This document shows positions 25,547 through 34,936 of a stretch of DNA of 64,000 nt, piece after piece; positions within the stretch are counted from its first letter, which is position 1, and the number at the start of each line of letters is the position of its first letter. The notes under the pieces are model-generated. The model was not told the DNA's origin, ran no database searches, and saw only the letters and a program-made list of their open reading frames with translations. Made by a program: the position numbers and the translations under genes. Source of the DNA: WTGA01 sp965214055 (GTDB lineage: Bacteria > Pseudomonadota > Gammaproteobacteria > Arenicellales > Poriferihabitantaceae); NCBI GenBank assembly GCA_965214055.1, contig OZ243931.1, positions 2,356,001-2,420,000 on the forward strand. The letters are read 5' to 3'.

Positions 25547-26638
25547 ATGAAATCACTTGCACGCGTCCTAACCCGCCTTGGACAGCGAGTACCCGCCATG
25601 GCCGCCATTGTCGCGCTATGTGTGGGTACAGGTATCCATACGTCTGTCGAAGCACAGGACAATATTCGCTGGAAAGTACAATCCACTTTTAATACGGCCT
25701 GGCCGGCACTGGGGGATCCCATCGCTTATCTTGCCGAAACCCTGGACAATGCTACGGATGGCCGGATCAAGCTGAAGATTTATGAACCCGGCAAGATTGT
25801 GCCGCCCCTTGAAATCACCCCTTCCATCAGCAAGGGTGATTTGCCGGCTGCCTACAATTATCTGGCCTATGACCAGGGGCGTATCCCCTCAGCGGTTCTC
25901 TTCTCCGCGGTTCCATTTGGTATGGAGCCCTGGGAGTATGCCGCGTGGTGGTTCGAGGATGAAGGGGCCGCATTGGCCGCGGAAATTTATCACCAGCGTA
26001 ATGTTCATCCGTTGCTGTGCAGTACGATTGGACCCGAAACTGCGGGCTGGTACCGAAAACCCATCAAGGGTCTGGATGACCTGCAGGGTTTGAAAATCAG
26101 GTTCTCCGGGCTCGGGGGAATGGTATTGAATGAAATCGGGGCCTCGGCAACCCTGATGGCAGGGGGCGAAATCTTCGCGGCGCTTGAGAAAGGCACTCTG
26201 GATGCCACCGAATACTCCATGCCTGCCATCGATGAAATCCTCGGGTTTCACAAAATAGCCAAATACAACCTGTTTCCGGGTTGGCATCAGCCTTCCACTT
26301 CCACCCATCTGTTGATCAATCTGGATATGTGGAACGCGCTTTCTGCAGCAGATCAGGCGTTGTTTGAAATGGGCTGTACCGCTGCGACCATGCGTGCCAT
26401 TACGCGTGGTGAGGCTCTTCAGGGTGCCCAGATCAGCGGTTTTGCAGAGAAAGAGGTAACCGCTGCGAAGCTGCCGGATGATGTCATTCAGGAACTCAAA
26501 ACCGTGTCAATGAGGGTGATCAACGAGGAAGCCGCCAAGGACGCTGATTTCAAGAGGGTATGGGAATCGCAACAGGCCTTCCATGCGGAATACCAGATAT
26601 GGAAGGAATGGGGCTATCTGCCCAGAGACTTCAAATAA
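25547..26638 (+). CDS. dctP: TRAP transporter periplasmic binding protein (DctP, TakP-like)
   Basis: The 363-residue protein starts at the ATG at 25547, behind GAGGAG, with a signal peptide cleaved after VEAQ/ near residue 33. The scaffold (VPFGMEPWEYAAWW, GLKIRFSGLGGMVLNEIGA, GGEIFAALEKGTLDATEY, FPGWHQPST) is that of the TakP-like 2-oxo acid binding group. The carboxylate-binding Arg is kept (R185), but the TakP Gln and Trp contacts appear as Glu (GPETAGW) and Tyr (E222-Y223). The ligand is therefore probably a different small acid. The phosphonate genes that follow suggest phosphonoacetate or a related compound. Confidence 0.9.
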   Translation: MKSLARVLTRLGQRVPAMAAIVALCVGTGIHTSVEAQDNIRWKVQSTFNTAWPALGDPIAYLAETLDNATDGRIKLKIYEPGKIVPPLEITPSISKGDLPAAYNYLAYDQGRIPSAVLFSAVPFGMEPWEYAAWWFEDEGAALAAEIYHQRNVHPLLCSTIGPETAGWYRKPIKGLDDLQGLKIRFSGLGGMVLNEIGASATLMAGGEIFAALEKGTLDATEYSMPAIDEILGFHKIAKYNLFPGWHQPSTSTHLLINLDMWNALSAADQALFEMGCTAATMRAITRGEALQGAQISGFAEKEVTAAKLPDDVIQELKTVSMRVINEEAAKDADFKRVWESQQAFHAEYQIWKEWGYLPRDFK

Positions 26639-26680
26639 GCAGGACCTATGTGCTGATGGGTCAATCCTGACCCTTGTGAG

Positions 26681-26717
26681 CTCCGCAGCCGATGGGTTCG
26701 GTTGCGGAGTTTTTTTT
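26681..26717 (+). terminator. Rho-independent terminator between dctP and dctQM
   Basis: CTCCGCAGCC (26681-26690) pairs with GGTTGCGGAG (26700-26709), with one G-T wobble and a 9-base loop, followed by eight T residues (26710-26717). It would end most transcripts after dctP, giving more binding protein than permease. Confidence 0.85.
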
Positions 26718-26737
26718 GTTGAACCAAACATATTCTC

Positions 26738-27355
26738 ATGGTAAACAAGGGCATGACTGATGCTACTAGAATCGTTGAATCCCTGGCGCACCATGATGCA
26801 CTGGTCGAAACCCCGCTAAGCAAAAAACTGGATCGGTTCATATTGTCCATTTGCGGGGCTTTCAACTGGATATGGGTCGTTTTGCTGCTGGTGATCATCG
26901 GTAACGTCATACTCCGGTATGTGTTCAGCCAGGGAATGATTGAACTCGAGGAACTGCAATGGCATCTGTATGCCGTCGGCTGGTTGATGGCGCTTTCCTC
27001 CACCTTTATTGTGGATGGTCATGTCCGGGTGGATGCCCTCCATGACAAATTGTCCTACAAGGGCAAAATGTGGTTTGAGCTGGTCGGGTTGCTGGTTTTG
27101 TTTTTGCCCTTCGTTTCTTTTATCGTCTACTATTCCCTGGATCTGGTCGCGCTCTCCTGGTCGACCAGTGAAACGTCGACATCGGCGAACGGGCTGCCCG
27201 CGAGATGGATTGTCAAGGGATTTCTGTGTTTTGGTTTTTCCCTGCTGTGTCTGGCGGGGATTTCCCGGTTGATCAAGGTGATCGCTTCCCTTAAGTCCCC
27301 TCCGGACCAGGAACCCCCTTCCTTGCCCGAAGGCGCTGCCCAGCGGATGATGTGA
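26738..27355 (+). CDS. dctQ: TRAP transporter small permease (DctQ)
   Basis: A 205-residue membrane protein with four hydrophobic segments (about residues 35-55, 75-95, 110-130 and 160-180). The DctQ hallmark LEELQWHLYAVGWLMALSSTFIVDGHVRVD is present in the second helix and the loop after it. It forms the inner-membrane complex with DctM. ATG codons at 26738 and 26753 are both possible starts. Its stop overlaps the dctM start (TGATG). Confidence 0.88.
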   Translation: MVNKGMTDATRIVESLAHHDALVETPLSKKLDRFILSICGAFNWIWVVLLLVIIGNVILRYVFSQGMIELEELQWHLYAVGWLMALSSTFIVDGHVRVDALHDKLSYKGKMWFELVGLLVLFLPFVSFIVYYSLDLVALSWSTSETSTSANGLPARWIVKGFLCFGFSLLCLAGISRLIKVIASLKSPPDQEPPSLPEGAAQRMM

Positions 27356-28713
27356 TGGAGTTTGAGGCGAATCACTACATGGCGATAGGGCTGTTTGCTT
27401 CTTTCATCGTCTTTATTTTCATGGGATACCCGGTAGCCTGGTTGATGGGTGGTCTGGCGATCCTGTTCACACTCCTTTCCATTTTTCTGGACACCTATTT
27501 CGATACCTTCTTTGGCCTCGACTGGGGGTATACCTCAATTGTGGTGACCCGGATTTATGCAGTCATGAGCAACTGGGTCCTGGTGGCGTTGCCGATGTTC
27601 ATATTCATGGGAATCATGCTCGACCGGTCGGGTATTGCCGAGGACCTGATGACGGACCTCGCAAAGCTGTTCGGCCGCATGCGAGGCGGTATCGCGATTT
27701 CAGTCGTTTTCATTGGGGTGCTGCTGGCCGCATCCACCGGCATCATCGGCGCATCGGTCGTATTGCTCGCCATTCTCGGTATTCCGTTGATGCTGAAAAA
27801 CCGGTACAGCCCGGAACTCGCCTGCGGGGTGGTCTGTGCAACCGGGACCCTCGGGATTCTGATCCCGCCCAGTATCATGCTGGTCATGATGGGCGACCAG
27901 ATCGGAATATCCGTCGGCGACTTGTTCATGGGTGCCGTTTTCCCGGGGTTACTGTTGGGCCTGCTTTATACCACCTATATCGTATCCTACGCATGGTTTG
28001 TACCCAAGGCGGCCCCCGCCCCGGAAAACGCAGAACCGGTCACCGCAAAAATCCTGATCAACGTACTGCGTTCCACCATCCCCCCTGCGCTGCTGATCTT
28101 TGCGGTGCTCGGCAGTATTTTCTTCGGGGTCGCCACTCCCACGGAAGCTTCCGGGGTCGGTGCACTGGGCGCAACGCTGCTGGCGTTGATGCGCGGCCGG
28201 CTTTCCTGGGCCGGCCTGAACAAGGTGGTACAGGCGACCTCCAAGACAACGGCCTATATCTTTGCCCTGTTTGTCGGGGCCACCGCATTTTCCCTTGTGT
28301 TGCGCGGATTGGGTGGAGACGAGGTGATCGAGGGTGTATTGACTTCGCTCTCCTTTGGTCCCCAGGGGGTCGTTCTCATTGTGCTGCTGTCCGCCTTCAT
28401 TCTCGGGTTTTTTCTGGACTGGATTGAAATCACGCTCATCATGCTGCCTCTGATTGCGCCGGTCATGAGTTCCCTTGGGGTGGACATCATCTGGTTCACG
28501 GTGATGTTTGCAGTCTGCCTGCAGACCTCCTTTATCACCCCGCCGGTCGGGTTTGCGCTGTTTTATATGAAAGGGGTGGCACCAAAGGGGATTGCCATCA
28601 CGCAGGTCTACAAGGGTGTCATCCCGTTCGTCGCACTGCAGATGATTGCCGTGTGGGTCGTCTTTCAATGGCCTGAAATCGTCACCTGGCTGCCCGAAGC
28701 GGCGTACGGGTAG
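27355..28713 (+). CDS. dctM: TRAP transporter large permease (DctM)
   Basis: A 452-residue polytopic membrane protein with about twelve hydrophobic segments. Typical DctM blocks are GIIGASVVLLAILGIPLML, GTLGILIPPSIMLVMMGDQIGISVGDLFMGAVFPG, FGVATPTEASGVGALGA and TSFITPPVGFALFYMKGVAP. It couples uptake to the sodium gradient with the binding protein as donor. The start overlaps the dctQ stop. It converges with phnY, leaving 145 bases with no clear terminator. Confidence 0.93.
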   Translation: MEFEANHYMAIGLFASFIVFIFMGYPVAWLMGGLAILFTLLSIFLDTYFDTFFGLDWGYTSIVVTRIYAVMSNWVLVALPMFIFMGIMLDRSGIAEDLMTDLAKLFGRMRGGIAISVVFIGVLLAASTGIIGASVVLLAILGIPLMLKNRYSPELACGVVCATGTLGILIPPSIMLVMMGDQIGISVGDLFMGAVFPGLLLGLLYTTYIVSYAWFVPKAAPAPENAEPVTAKILINVLRSTIPPALLIFAVLGSIFFGVATPTEASGVGALGATLLALMRGRLSWAGLNKVVQATSKTTAYIFALFVGATAFSLVLRGLGGDEVIEGVLTSLSFGPQGVVLIVLLSAFILGFFLDWIEITLIMLPLIAPVMSSLGVDIIWFTVMFAVCLQTSFITPPVGFALFYMKGVAPKGIAITQVYKGVIPFVALQMIAVWVVFQWPEIVTWLPEAAYG

Positions 28714-28858
28714 CGGCAACCCCGCGCAAACGTCTGACTGGCTGAACAGGGGGATGCCAGCCACCCCCATCCTCCTGTCCATCTGTTTGGGGTCCGGTTT
28801 GGTTCGGGCCTGAACCGAGGGACGACCGGGCGTGGAATTTACCGGTTCAGGTGCCCAT

Positions 28859-30307
28859 TCACCCCCAGGGCAGGGAAAACGTTTTCACATTGGTATAGCT
28901 CTTCATGGCTTCGATCACGCCTTCCTTGTACCCCAGGCCTGAATCCTTGATACCGCCAAAAGGGGACATTTCGATTCGATAACCCGGTACTTCCCAGATA
29001 TTCACCGTTCCCGTATTCAGTTCATTCACGAACCGGATGATGTGGTCCAGCCGGTTGGTACAGACCCCGGATGACAGACCAAATGCGGTGGAGTTGGCCA
29101 CTTCAATGGCATGGTCAATGTCCTGGACCCGGATGATCGGAATCGGTGGGCCAAAGGTTTCTTCGCGAACCAGTTCGCAGTCAGGGGGAACATGGTCCAG
29201 TACCGTGGGGGAATAAACGGCCCCCTGCCGAACATTTCCATACAGCAGTTCCGCTCCTTTTTCCATGGCATCGTTGACCCGGTTCTGGAACAGGATGGCC
29301 GCCTGTTCAGTAATGACGGTCCCGACATCGGTTTGCGGGTCCATGGGGTCACCGTAGTGGAGTTTCCCGGCTTTTTCCGCTACCAGGGAGGCCAATTCAT
29401 CCGCGATGGATTCCATCGCGAGCACGCGCTTGACCGCCGTGCAGCGCTGGCCGGAATTCCGGGTAGCGCCCTGGACGGCCATTTCCGCCGCTTTATCCAG
29501 GTCGGCATCGTCCATGACAATGAACGGGGAATTTCCTCCCAGTTCCAGTACCGTCCGTTTATAGCCCGCAGTCTGTGCGATATATTTTCCCACCGGGACG
29601 CCACCGGTGAACGTAATCAGGTCGATATGCGGATTGGTGATCATTTCATCGCCCATTTCTTCCGGCAGGCCCGTGACGATGGACAGCATTTCCGGCGGCA
29701 GGCCGGATTCGTACAGGACATCGGCAAGGAGCAGTGCGGTCAACGGGGTCAATTCCGTGGGTTTGCCGACCAGACAATTGTTGGTGGCGATGGCCGGAGC
29801 GATCTTGTGCGAGATCATGTTCAGGGGATGATTGAACGGCGTGATCGCGGAAATGACGGCCAGAGGCTCTCGCTGGGTGAATATTTTGCGGGATTTACCG
29901 TGGGGTGTCAGATCACAGGAGAAGATTTCACCATCGTCCAGGATACACAACTGGCCCGCGAGGGAGAACACATCAAAGGCGCGCCCGACTTCGTACAGGC
30001 TGTCTTTCTTGCTCAGGCCGCATTCCGCAGTGATCAGGTCAGAAATTTCCTGTTTTCTCGAAATCAGAATGTCCGCAGTTTTCAACAGAATTTTCTGGCG
30101 CTCATACCGGGTCAGGAGGGACCGGTAGTTGGCGGCCGTATCGAATGCCCGGGCAACCTGTTCCCGGCTTGCCCGGGGAACGGTGCCGACGACTTCGCTG
30201 GTATACGGATTTCTGACCTCAATGACTTTCCCCGTGTCACCATCGACCAGTTCCCCTGCGACACGCATTTTCTGATGATTGATTCCGATTCGTGGGGGAT
30301 TGTTCAT
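28859..30307 (-). CDS. phnY: Phosphonoacetaldehyde dehydrogenase
   Basis: A 482-residue NAD(P)-dependent aldehyde dehydrogenase with catalytic C289 (NSGQRCTAVKR) and general base E255 (LELGGNSPF). The start MNNPPRIGINHQKM, KKDSLYEVGRAFDVFSLAGQLCILDDGE and the end GYKEGVIEAMKSYTNVKTFSLPW match the PhnY subgroup, which oxidises phosphonoacetaldehyde to phosphonoacetate in 2-aminoethylphosphonate breakdown. It lies 26 bases downstream of phnA in the same transcription unit. Together they form a two-step route ending in acetate and phosphate. The initial PhnW transaminase is not in the window. Confidence 0.9.
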   Translation of the reverse strand: MNNPPRIGINHQKMRVAGELVDGDTGKVIEVRNPYTSEVVGTVPRASREQVARAFDTAANYRSLLTRYERQKILLKTADILISRKQEISDLITAECGLSKKDSLYEVGRAFDVFSLAGQLCILDDGEIFSCDLTPHGKSRKIFTQREPLAVISAITPFNHPLNMISHKIAPAIATNNCLVGKPTELTPLTALLLADVLYESGLPPEMLSIVTGLPEEMGDEMITNPHIDLITFTGGVPVGKYIAQTAGYKRTVLELGGNSPFIVMDDADLDKAAEMAVQGATRNSGQRCTAVKRVLAMESIADELASLVAEKAGKLHYGDPMDPQTDVGTVITEQAAILFQNRVNDAMEKGAELLYGNVRQGAVYSPTVLDHVPPDCELVREETFGPPIPIIRVQDIDHAIEVANSTAFGLSSGVCTNRLDHIIRFVNELNTGTVNIWEVPGYRIEMSPFGGIKDSGLGYKEGVIEAMKSYTNVKTFSLPWG

Positions 30308-30333
30308 GGGTTTTTCTCTTTGGGTAGTGATCT

Positions 30334-31584
30334 CTATGTCAAGGTATGGTTCAGGGCGATATCAAAAACATCAAAATTCCGCAGTGGATGTTTTCCCACA
30401 GGCGCCACTTTTCGATTGAAAATCAGGGGAACCGTCTGTTCGCTGACGCCGCCATGCGATCGCAATGGAACCTCCAGTCCGGAAAGATCATGGCGGTCTT
30501 CACGGGTCCCGATCACCGTGTCGGCTTCAGATACCAGTATCAGGTCTCCCATGCGGTCCGTTGCCAACTCAAACAGATGGCATCCTTCCTCATTGCCCAG
30601 TACCTGTTCGAGACCTTCCAGCTTCGAAAGGTTCTGAATGACTTCAGGGATATTCACGTCCTCATCCAGGTAGACGGTTGCAAACGACCCCAGGGCCCCA
30701 TGGTGAACCACATAGGGATCCGTGATTGGCAGAATGACGCGTCCCCGGTTTCTGCCCACCAAGGCATCCACCTTGTCCTGGAGATAGATCACGTTGGGCG
30801 TTCCATCGCCCCCGTGCTTTGCATTCATTCCATGATCGGCGGTCAGGCCGAGAACGGCACCGAGGGCATCGAGCTGGCTCCAGTACGCGTCCATCATGGC
30901 GTAAAACCGGTTTGCACCATCGCTGCCGGGTGCGAATTTGTGCTGGATGTAGTCGGTGGTGGAAAGGTACATGATCTGCGGGCGGACGGTCTCCATTAAC
31001 CGGACCCCCGCCTGGAATATGAATTCCGACAATTCGGCGCTGTAGACATCCGGGACATCCATTCCGACCATTTCCACGACCTTTTCAACTCCGTTGTTGG
31101 CCAGGGTTGTGTCATCGGATTTTTCCGAAGAAAAACAGATTGCACCGTCCGCACCAAAGGCCAGTTCATTGCCCAGCAAACGACGGAGTTTGTCCTTGGC
31201 GGTGACAATTGCCACTTTGGCGCCGGCATCCTGGAATGCCTTGAAAATCGTGGGTGCCCGAAGAAGCGAAGGGTCATTCATCATCACTTCCACATCGTTG
31301 CTTCGGTCGTAGTAGAAATTTCCACAGATACCATGAACCCTGGGAGGGACGCCGGTGACAATGGACAGGTTATTGGGGTTGGTGAAGCTGGGGACCACGC
31401 AGTGGCCACGCAGGTCCGTCCCCGTGCTGTCAATCACGGATGCCATCCAGGGCATGAACCCGGCCTGTACGGCCTGTTCGATGTAATCCGGCTCGGAACC
31501 ATCGATGCAAACCACCACAACGGGTCGTTCGGGCCAGCGGTAACGGCGGCCATTTACTTCAATGCTTTGGGGTTCAGTTGGCAT
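30334..31584 (-). CDS. phnA: Phosphonoacetate hydrolase
   Basis: The frame opens at 31788, but the ATG at 31584 gives the expected 416 residues. This alkaline-phosphatase-superfamily enzyme cleaves phosphonoacetate to acetate and phosphate. The two-metal site is complete: D28 (CIDGSEP), nucleophile T68 (SFTNPNNLS), D211 and H215 (TTDYIQH), D250 and H251 (TADHGM) and H377 (RSHGGVS). These positions agree with those of characterised bacterial phosphonoacetate hydrolases. The motif IVTGVPPRVHGICGNFYYD is diagnostic. It is cytoplasmic with no signal peptide, and it is the promoter-proximal gene of phnA-phnY. Confidence 0.93.
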   Translation of the reverse strand: MPTEPQSIEVNGRRYRWPERPVVVVCIDGSEPDYIEQAVQAGFMPWMASVIDSTGTDLRGHCVVPSFTNPNNLSIVTGVPPRVHGICGNFYYDRSNDVEVMMNDPSLLRAPTIFKAFQDAGAKVAIVTAKDKLRRLLGNELAFGADGAICFSSEKSDDTTLANNGVEKVVEMVGMDVPDVYSAELSEFIFQAGVRLMETVRPQIMYLSTTDYIQHKFAPGSDGANRFYAMMDAYWSQLDALGAVLGLTADHGMNAKHGGDGTPNVIYLQDKVDALVGRNRGRVILPITDPYVVHHGALGSFATVYLDEDVNIPEVIQNLSKLEGLEQVLGNEEGCHLFELATDRMGDLILVSEADTVIGTREDRHDLSGLEVPLRSHGGVSEQTVPLIFNRKVAPVGKHPLRNFDVFDIALNHTLT

Positions 31585-32083
31585 ACAGGACTTTCTGGCG
31601 GATTGAAGAACGATTACGGAGTTTAGGTGGATCGGATACCGCGGTGCAACCGGTGCCAAAGCGGATAGTATAAGCCTTGTCCAAAACAATATCATTGGTA
31701 TTCGAAATGGCATCGGCATGGTCTGGCTGTCATGGGTCCAAAGCCAGAGGTTCTGATAGATCGGTTGTCTGACTCCTTTGGACCGCACTGGTCTGCCGGG
31801 CCAGGTGTGGTGATCATTTCCAAAGAGGCCGGTTGTCTCCGTTCGATTTACGCTGAGTCCGGGGTTTCATGGTATAACCATTGAAGTGAATGGGGCCGGC
31901 CGGGTGGTTGCGGGTAAACGTATTGAGGGTGCGGTACCGGACCCCGGCGGCGGGAGGATGAGGGGGTACGTCGGTGGGATATCCACCGGACCGTTAAACA
32001 TTGTCACCCTAATCCCTGCAAGATCGACGGATTTTTCAGTTAACATCTCCTCACCATCAATTGAAGAATATTCCAGGGCCGAA
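31585..32083. other. Divergent intergenic region between phnA and cobQ
   Basis: The plus-strand frame that continues into cobQ is open from 31886, but its first 66 codons do not look like CobQ, so this is treated as leader. A small palindrome ATGGTATAACCAT lies at 31869-31881. I looked for a cobalamin box and found none. Promoters for both genes must lie here but no strong consensus was recognised. Confidence 0.4.
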
Positions 32084-33556
32084 ATGACTTTCACCCCAAC
32101 TCTGATGATCCAGGGAACGACCTCGAATGCGGGGAAAAGTGTCATTGCAACAGGCCTGTGTCGTTTGTTCAGTTCCCAAGGAATCCGCGTCGCTCCGTTC
32201 AAGCCCCAGAATATGGCCCTGAACAGCGCCGTGACGCTGGACTCCGGCGAGATCGGTCGGTCCCAGGCCGTCCAGGCACTGGCCGCCGGGGTGGAGGCCC
32301 ATTCGGACATGAACCCGATCCTGCTCAAACCCAACAGCGACCGGGGAGCACAGATCATCATCAATGGCCAGGCCAGGGGGAATATGGATGCGGTGGAATA
32401 CCATGCCTTCAAAAAGGAAGCGATGCAGTATGCCACCGAAGCCTACCGGCGTCTTTGCGCCCGGTTCGACCTCATCATTGTGGAGGGGGCCGGCAGTCCC
32501 GCTGAAATCAACCTGAGGGAAAATGATATCGCCAACATGGGATTCGCCACCGAGGTCCATTGTCCCGTACTGTTGTGTGCAGACATCGACCGCGGCGGGG
32601 TGTTTGCCCATCTTGCGGGAACCATGGATTGCCTGAGTGCAGCGGAACAATCCCTGGTTAAGGGATATCTGATCAATCGATTCAGGGGGGACAAGGCGTT
32701 GCTGATGAAGGGAATACAATGGATTACCGAAAAGACATCCACTCCGACATTGGGGGTGTTGCCGTATCTCAAAGGCCTTCATATCGAAGCGGAAGATGCG
32801 GTGGATCACCGCAGTGTCGGCTCCACGGGGGGCGACGACACGATCCGGGTCGTGGTACCCAGGATACCCAGAATCAGCAACCACACGGACTTTGACGTGT
32901 TGCGCCTGCATCCCGGGGTGGAGGTGAATTTCATTGGCGAAGGCATGACGATCCCCCCGGCAGATCTGGTGATTCTGCCGGGAAGCAAGAACACAATCCA
33001 GGATCTTTATTGGCTTAAATCAAATGGCTGGATTTCATACCTAAATAAACACATGAGGTATGGTGGAAAACTGATTGGAATCTGCGGAGGTTATCAGATG
33101 GTGGGTCGATCCATTCATGATCCAGACGGAGTGGAGGGAACGGTGCGCTCCTGTGAAGGGTTGGGGCTGCTGGACTTTGAAACCATCCTGGAGCCCGTGA
33201 AACGGTTGAACCGGGCAAGCGGTCGGCTGATCGGTTCCGGAGCCTGTGTGGAAGGATATGAAATCCACATGGGGAAAACCGAGGGAAAGGCGCTGGAACG
33301 TCCTGCCATTGAGATCAATGGAAAGATGGATGGAGTGGTGTCGGCGGACAACCAGATCCTGTGTACCTACCTGCACGGACTGTTTGACACCCCCCAGGCC
33401 TGTGACGCGTTGCTGAAGTGGGCGGGACTGGAAGATGCCTGTACGGAGAATTATACCGAGTTCCGGCAGCGCGAATTTGACCGGGTGGCCGCCATGCTGG
33501 AAGAGGAAGTCGGGCTGGAAGTCCTGGCCAACTGCGCGGGGCTTGAAACCGGGTGA
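32084..33556 (+). CDS. cobQ: Cobyric acid synthase
   Basis: A 490-residue glutamine-dependent amidotransferase. The N-terminal dethiobiotin-synthetase-like ATP domain begins MTFTPTLMIQGTTSNAGKS and includes KPQNMALNSAVT. The C-terminal class I glutaminase has nucleophile C334 (GICGGYQM) and H431 (YLHGLFD). It amidates side chains b, d, e and g of adenosylcobyrinic acid a,c-diamide. The ATG at 32084 is chosen because the CobQ consensus starts there. Its stop overlaps the cobD start (TGATG), indicating coupled translation. Confidence 0.95.
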   Translation: MTFTPTLMIQGTTSNAGKSVIATGLCRLFSSQGIRVAPFKPQNMALNSAVTLDSGEIGRSQAVQALAAGVEAHSDMNPILLKPNSDRGAQIIINGQARGNMDAVEYHAFKKEAMQYATEAYRRLCARFDLIIVEGAGSPAEINLRENDIANMGFATEVHCPVLLCADIDRGGVFAHLAGTMDCLSAAEQSLVKGYLINRFRGDKALLMKGIQWITEKTSTPTLGVLPYLKGLHIEAEDAVDHRSVGSTGGDDTIRVVVPRIPRISNHTDFDVLRLHPGVEVNFIGEGMTIPPADLVILPGSKNTIQDLYWLKSNGWISYLNKHMRYGGKLIGICGGYQMVGRSIHDPDGVEGTVRSCEGLGLLDFETILEPVKRLNRASGRLIGSGACVEGYEIHMGKTEGKALERPAIEINGKMDGVVSADNQILCTYLHGLFDTPQACDALLKWAGLEDACTENYTEFRQREFDRVAAMLEEEVGLEVLANCAGLETG

Positions 33557-34482
33557 TGGTGGAGTTTCTTCCTGTCCTGGTGTGTGTTGTCGGGTTGTTG
33601 GGGGACCGGGTGTTTGGGGAGCCCCGGTGGCATCCCCTTGAACTCTTTGGTCGTTTTGCCGTGTCCGTGGAGAAAAGGCTGAACAACCGGACTTCACGGG
33701 CCAGGGGGGGGATCGCACTGGTCCTGGTCACCGTGGTACCGGTAAGCGGTATTTTTGTTCTTCAGCAGCACCTGTCCAACCCGTGGATTCGAGGGATTTT
33801 CGATGCGGGGATACTGGTGCTGGTGATTGGATGGCAAAGTATGAAGGAGCATGCCATCCGTGTGGTTGAGCCATTGATTCGGGGGGACCTGGACGAGGCA
33901 CGCCGGTCACTCTCCTGGATCGTCAGTCGGGATACTGAAAACATGGACCCGCAACAGGTGGTTGGCTCAACCATGGAATCGGTGCTGGAGAATGGACATG
34001 ATTGTGTGTTGGCATCGCTGTTCTGGTATGCATTGCTGGGGCCAGCCGGGGCGGTGATGCACAGGCTGGTCAATACGCTGGATGCGATGTGGGGGTATCG
34101 CAACGCACGGTTTGAATCCTTCGGGTGGGCGGCCGCCCGGTTGGATGACGTGCTGGGCTGGGCTCCGGCCCGGTTGACGGCCATTTGCTACGGTCTGGCC
34201 GGGTCCTTCCCCAACGCAATCCGTTCGTGGAAGCATCAGTTGGGAAAACACAAAAGTCCGAATGCCGGGCTGGTGATGGCCAGCGGGGCGGGTGCTTTGG
34301 GATGTACCATTGGCGGCCCGTTTGTGTATGAGGGGAAAAGCCAGGACAAGCCCTGGCTGGGGCAGGGGGACCCGGCACAGGTCGGGGATATTGGCCGGGC
34401 CATTCAACTGATTGACCGAACCCTGTGCATCTGGATGGTTTCCTATGCCCTGGTGTGTTTTGTGTTCGTGAAGTGGGCGTGA
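33556..34482 (+). CDS. cobD: Adenosylcobinamide-phosphate synthase
   Basis: A 308-residue inner-membrane protein of the CobD/CbiB family, which joins aminopropanol (or its phosphate) to cobyric acid. The start VEFLPVLVCVVGLLGDRVFGEPRWHPLELFGRF is the family hallmark. The motifs DTENMDPQQVVGSTMESVLENGHD and MWGYRNARFESFGWAAARLDDV are conserved. Four to five hydrophobic segments are visible. It is translationally coupled to cobQ and ends the first cobalamin block. Confidence 0.93.
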   Translation: MVEFLPVLVCVVGLLGDRVFGEPRWHPLELFGRFAVSVEKRLNNRTSRARGGIALVLVTVVPVSGIFVLQQHLSNPWIRGIFDAGILVLVIGWQSMKEHAIRVVEPLIRGDLDEARRSLSWIVSRDTENMDPQQVVGSTMESVLENGHDCVLASLFWYALLGPAGAVMHRLVNTLDAMWGYRNARFESFGWAAARLDDVLGWAPARLTAICYGLAGSFPNAIRSWKHQLGKHKSPNAGLVMASGAGALGCTIGGPFVYEGKSQDKPWLGQGDPAQVGDIGRAIQLIDRTLCIWMVSYALVCFVFVKWA

Positions 34483-34936
34483 ACCGGTCCCGGTCCCATT
34501 TTGATGGCGGTACCGGGCTGACCCGGCCGCGCCTGTAAACACCGGCAATCTTCCGCGAAGACCTCGCCGCGAAGCCCGGTTGCAGTCCGCTGATTCACCA
34601 GACATTCATATTACACACCGGATGTTGTGCTTCGAGATGACATGGGAGCCCTGGAGCCCTGACAGGATACGGATTTTGAAGAATATGGCTGTGTCTTGTC
34701 AGGGCATGAAGGAGAGTACTTCAGATGCGCGCACTGTCAGTGCCCGACTTTCAGTCCCGTGCTCAATCCGGGCAAGTCGAAAATCTGCCTGTCTTCAACT
34801 TCTTCGAGGGCCGCGATCATCCGCCTCCCGCTTGCCGGACCTTGATCATGTAGTGTGCCCAGGACACGAACCTGCCGAGAAAGGCGTAGAAATTCAATAT
34901 CCGGTCCGTATCGAGCGTGAGTCCGCAATAGTACGC
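34483..34936. other. Gene-poor stretch after cobD with a possible short relic
   Basis: No gene is recognised. On the minus strand, about 34737-34820 reads MIAALEEVEDRQIFDLPG followed by LSTGLKVGH and a stop. It has coding-like composition but no recognisable start signal or family. The plus-strand frame 34580-35038 overlaps the ankyrin gene antisense and is not supported. This is the left part of the gene-poor segment dividing the cobalamin loci. Confidence 0.3.

Noticed and set aside
29111..30637. 508-residue plus-strand ORF antisense to phnY and the end of phnA
   Set aside because: It mirrors a strongly recognised aldehyde dehydrogenase and has no protein-like domain.
31886..32083. 66-residue N-terminal extension of cobQ
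   Set aside because: The extension is Gly/Arg-rich and unlike CobQ; the family consensus starts at the ATG at 32084.
31861..32083. Second cobalamin riboswitch upstream of cobQ
   Set aside because: G-rich leader, but no GCCACTG box, no GCTGCCCCCGCAACTGT-like core and no AGCCAGGAGACC block.
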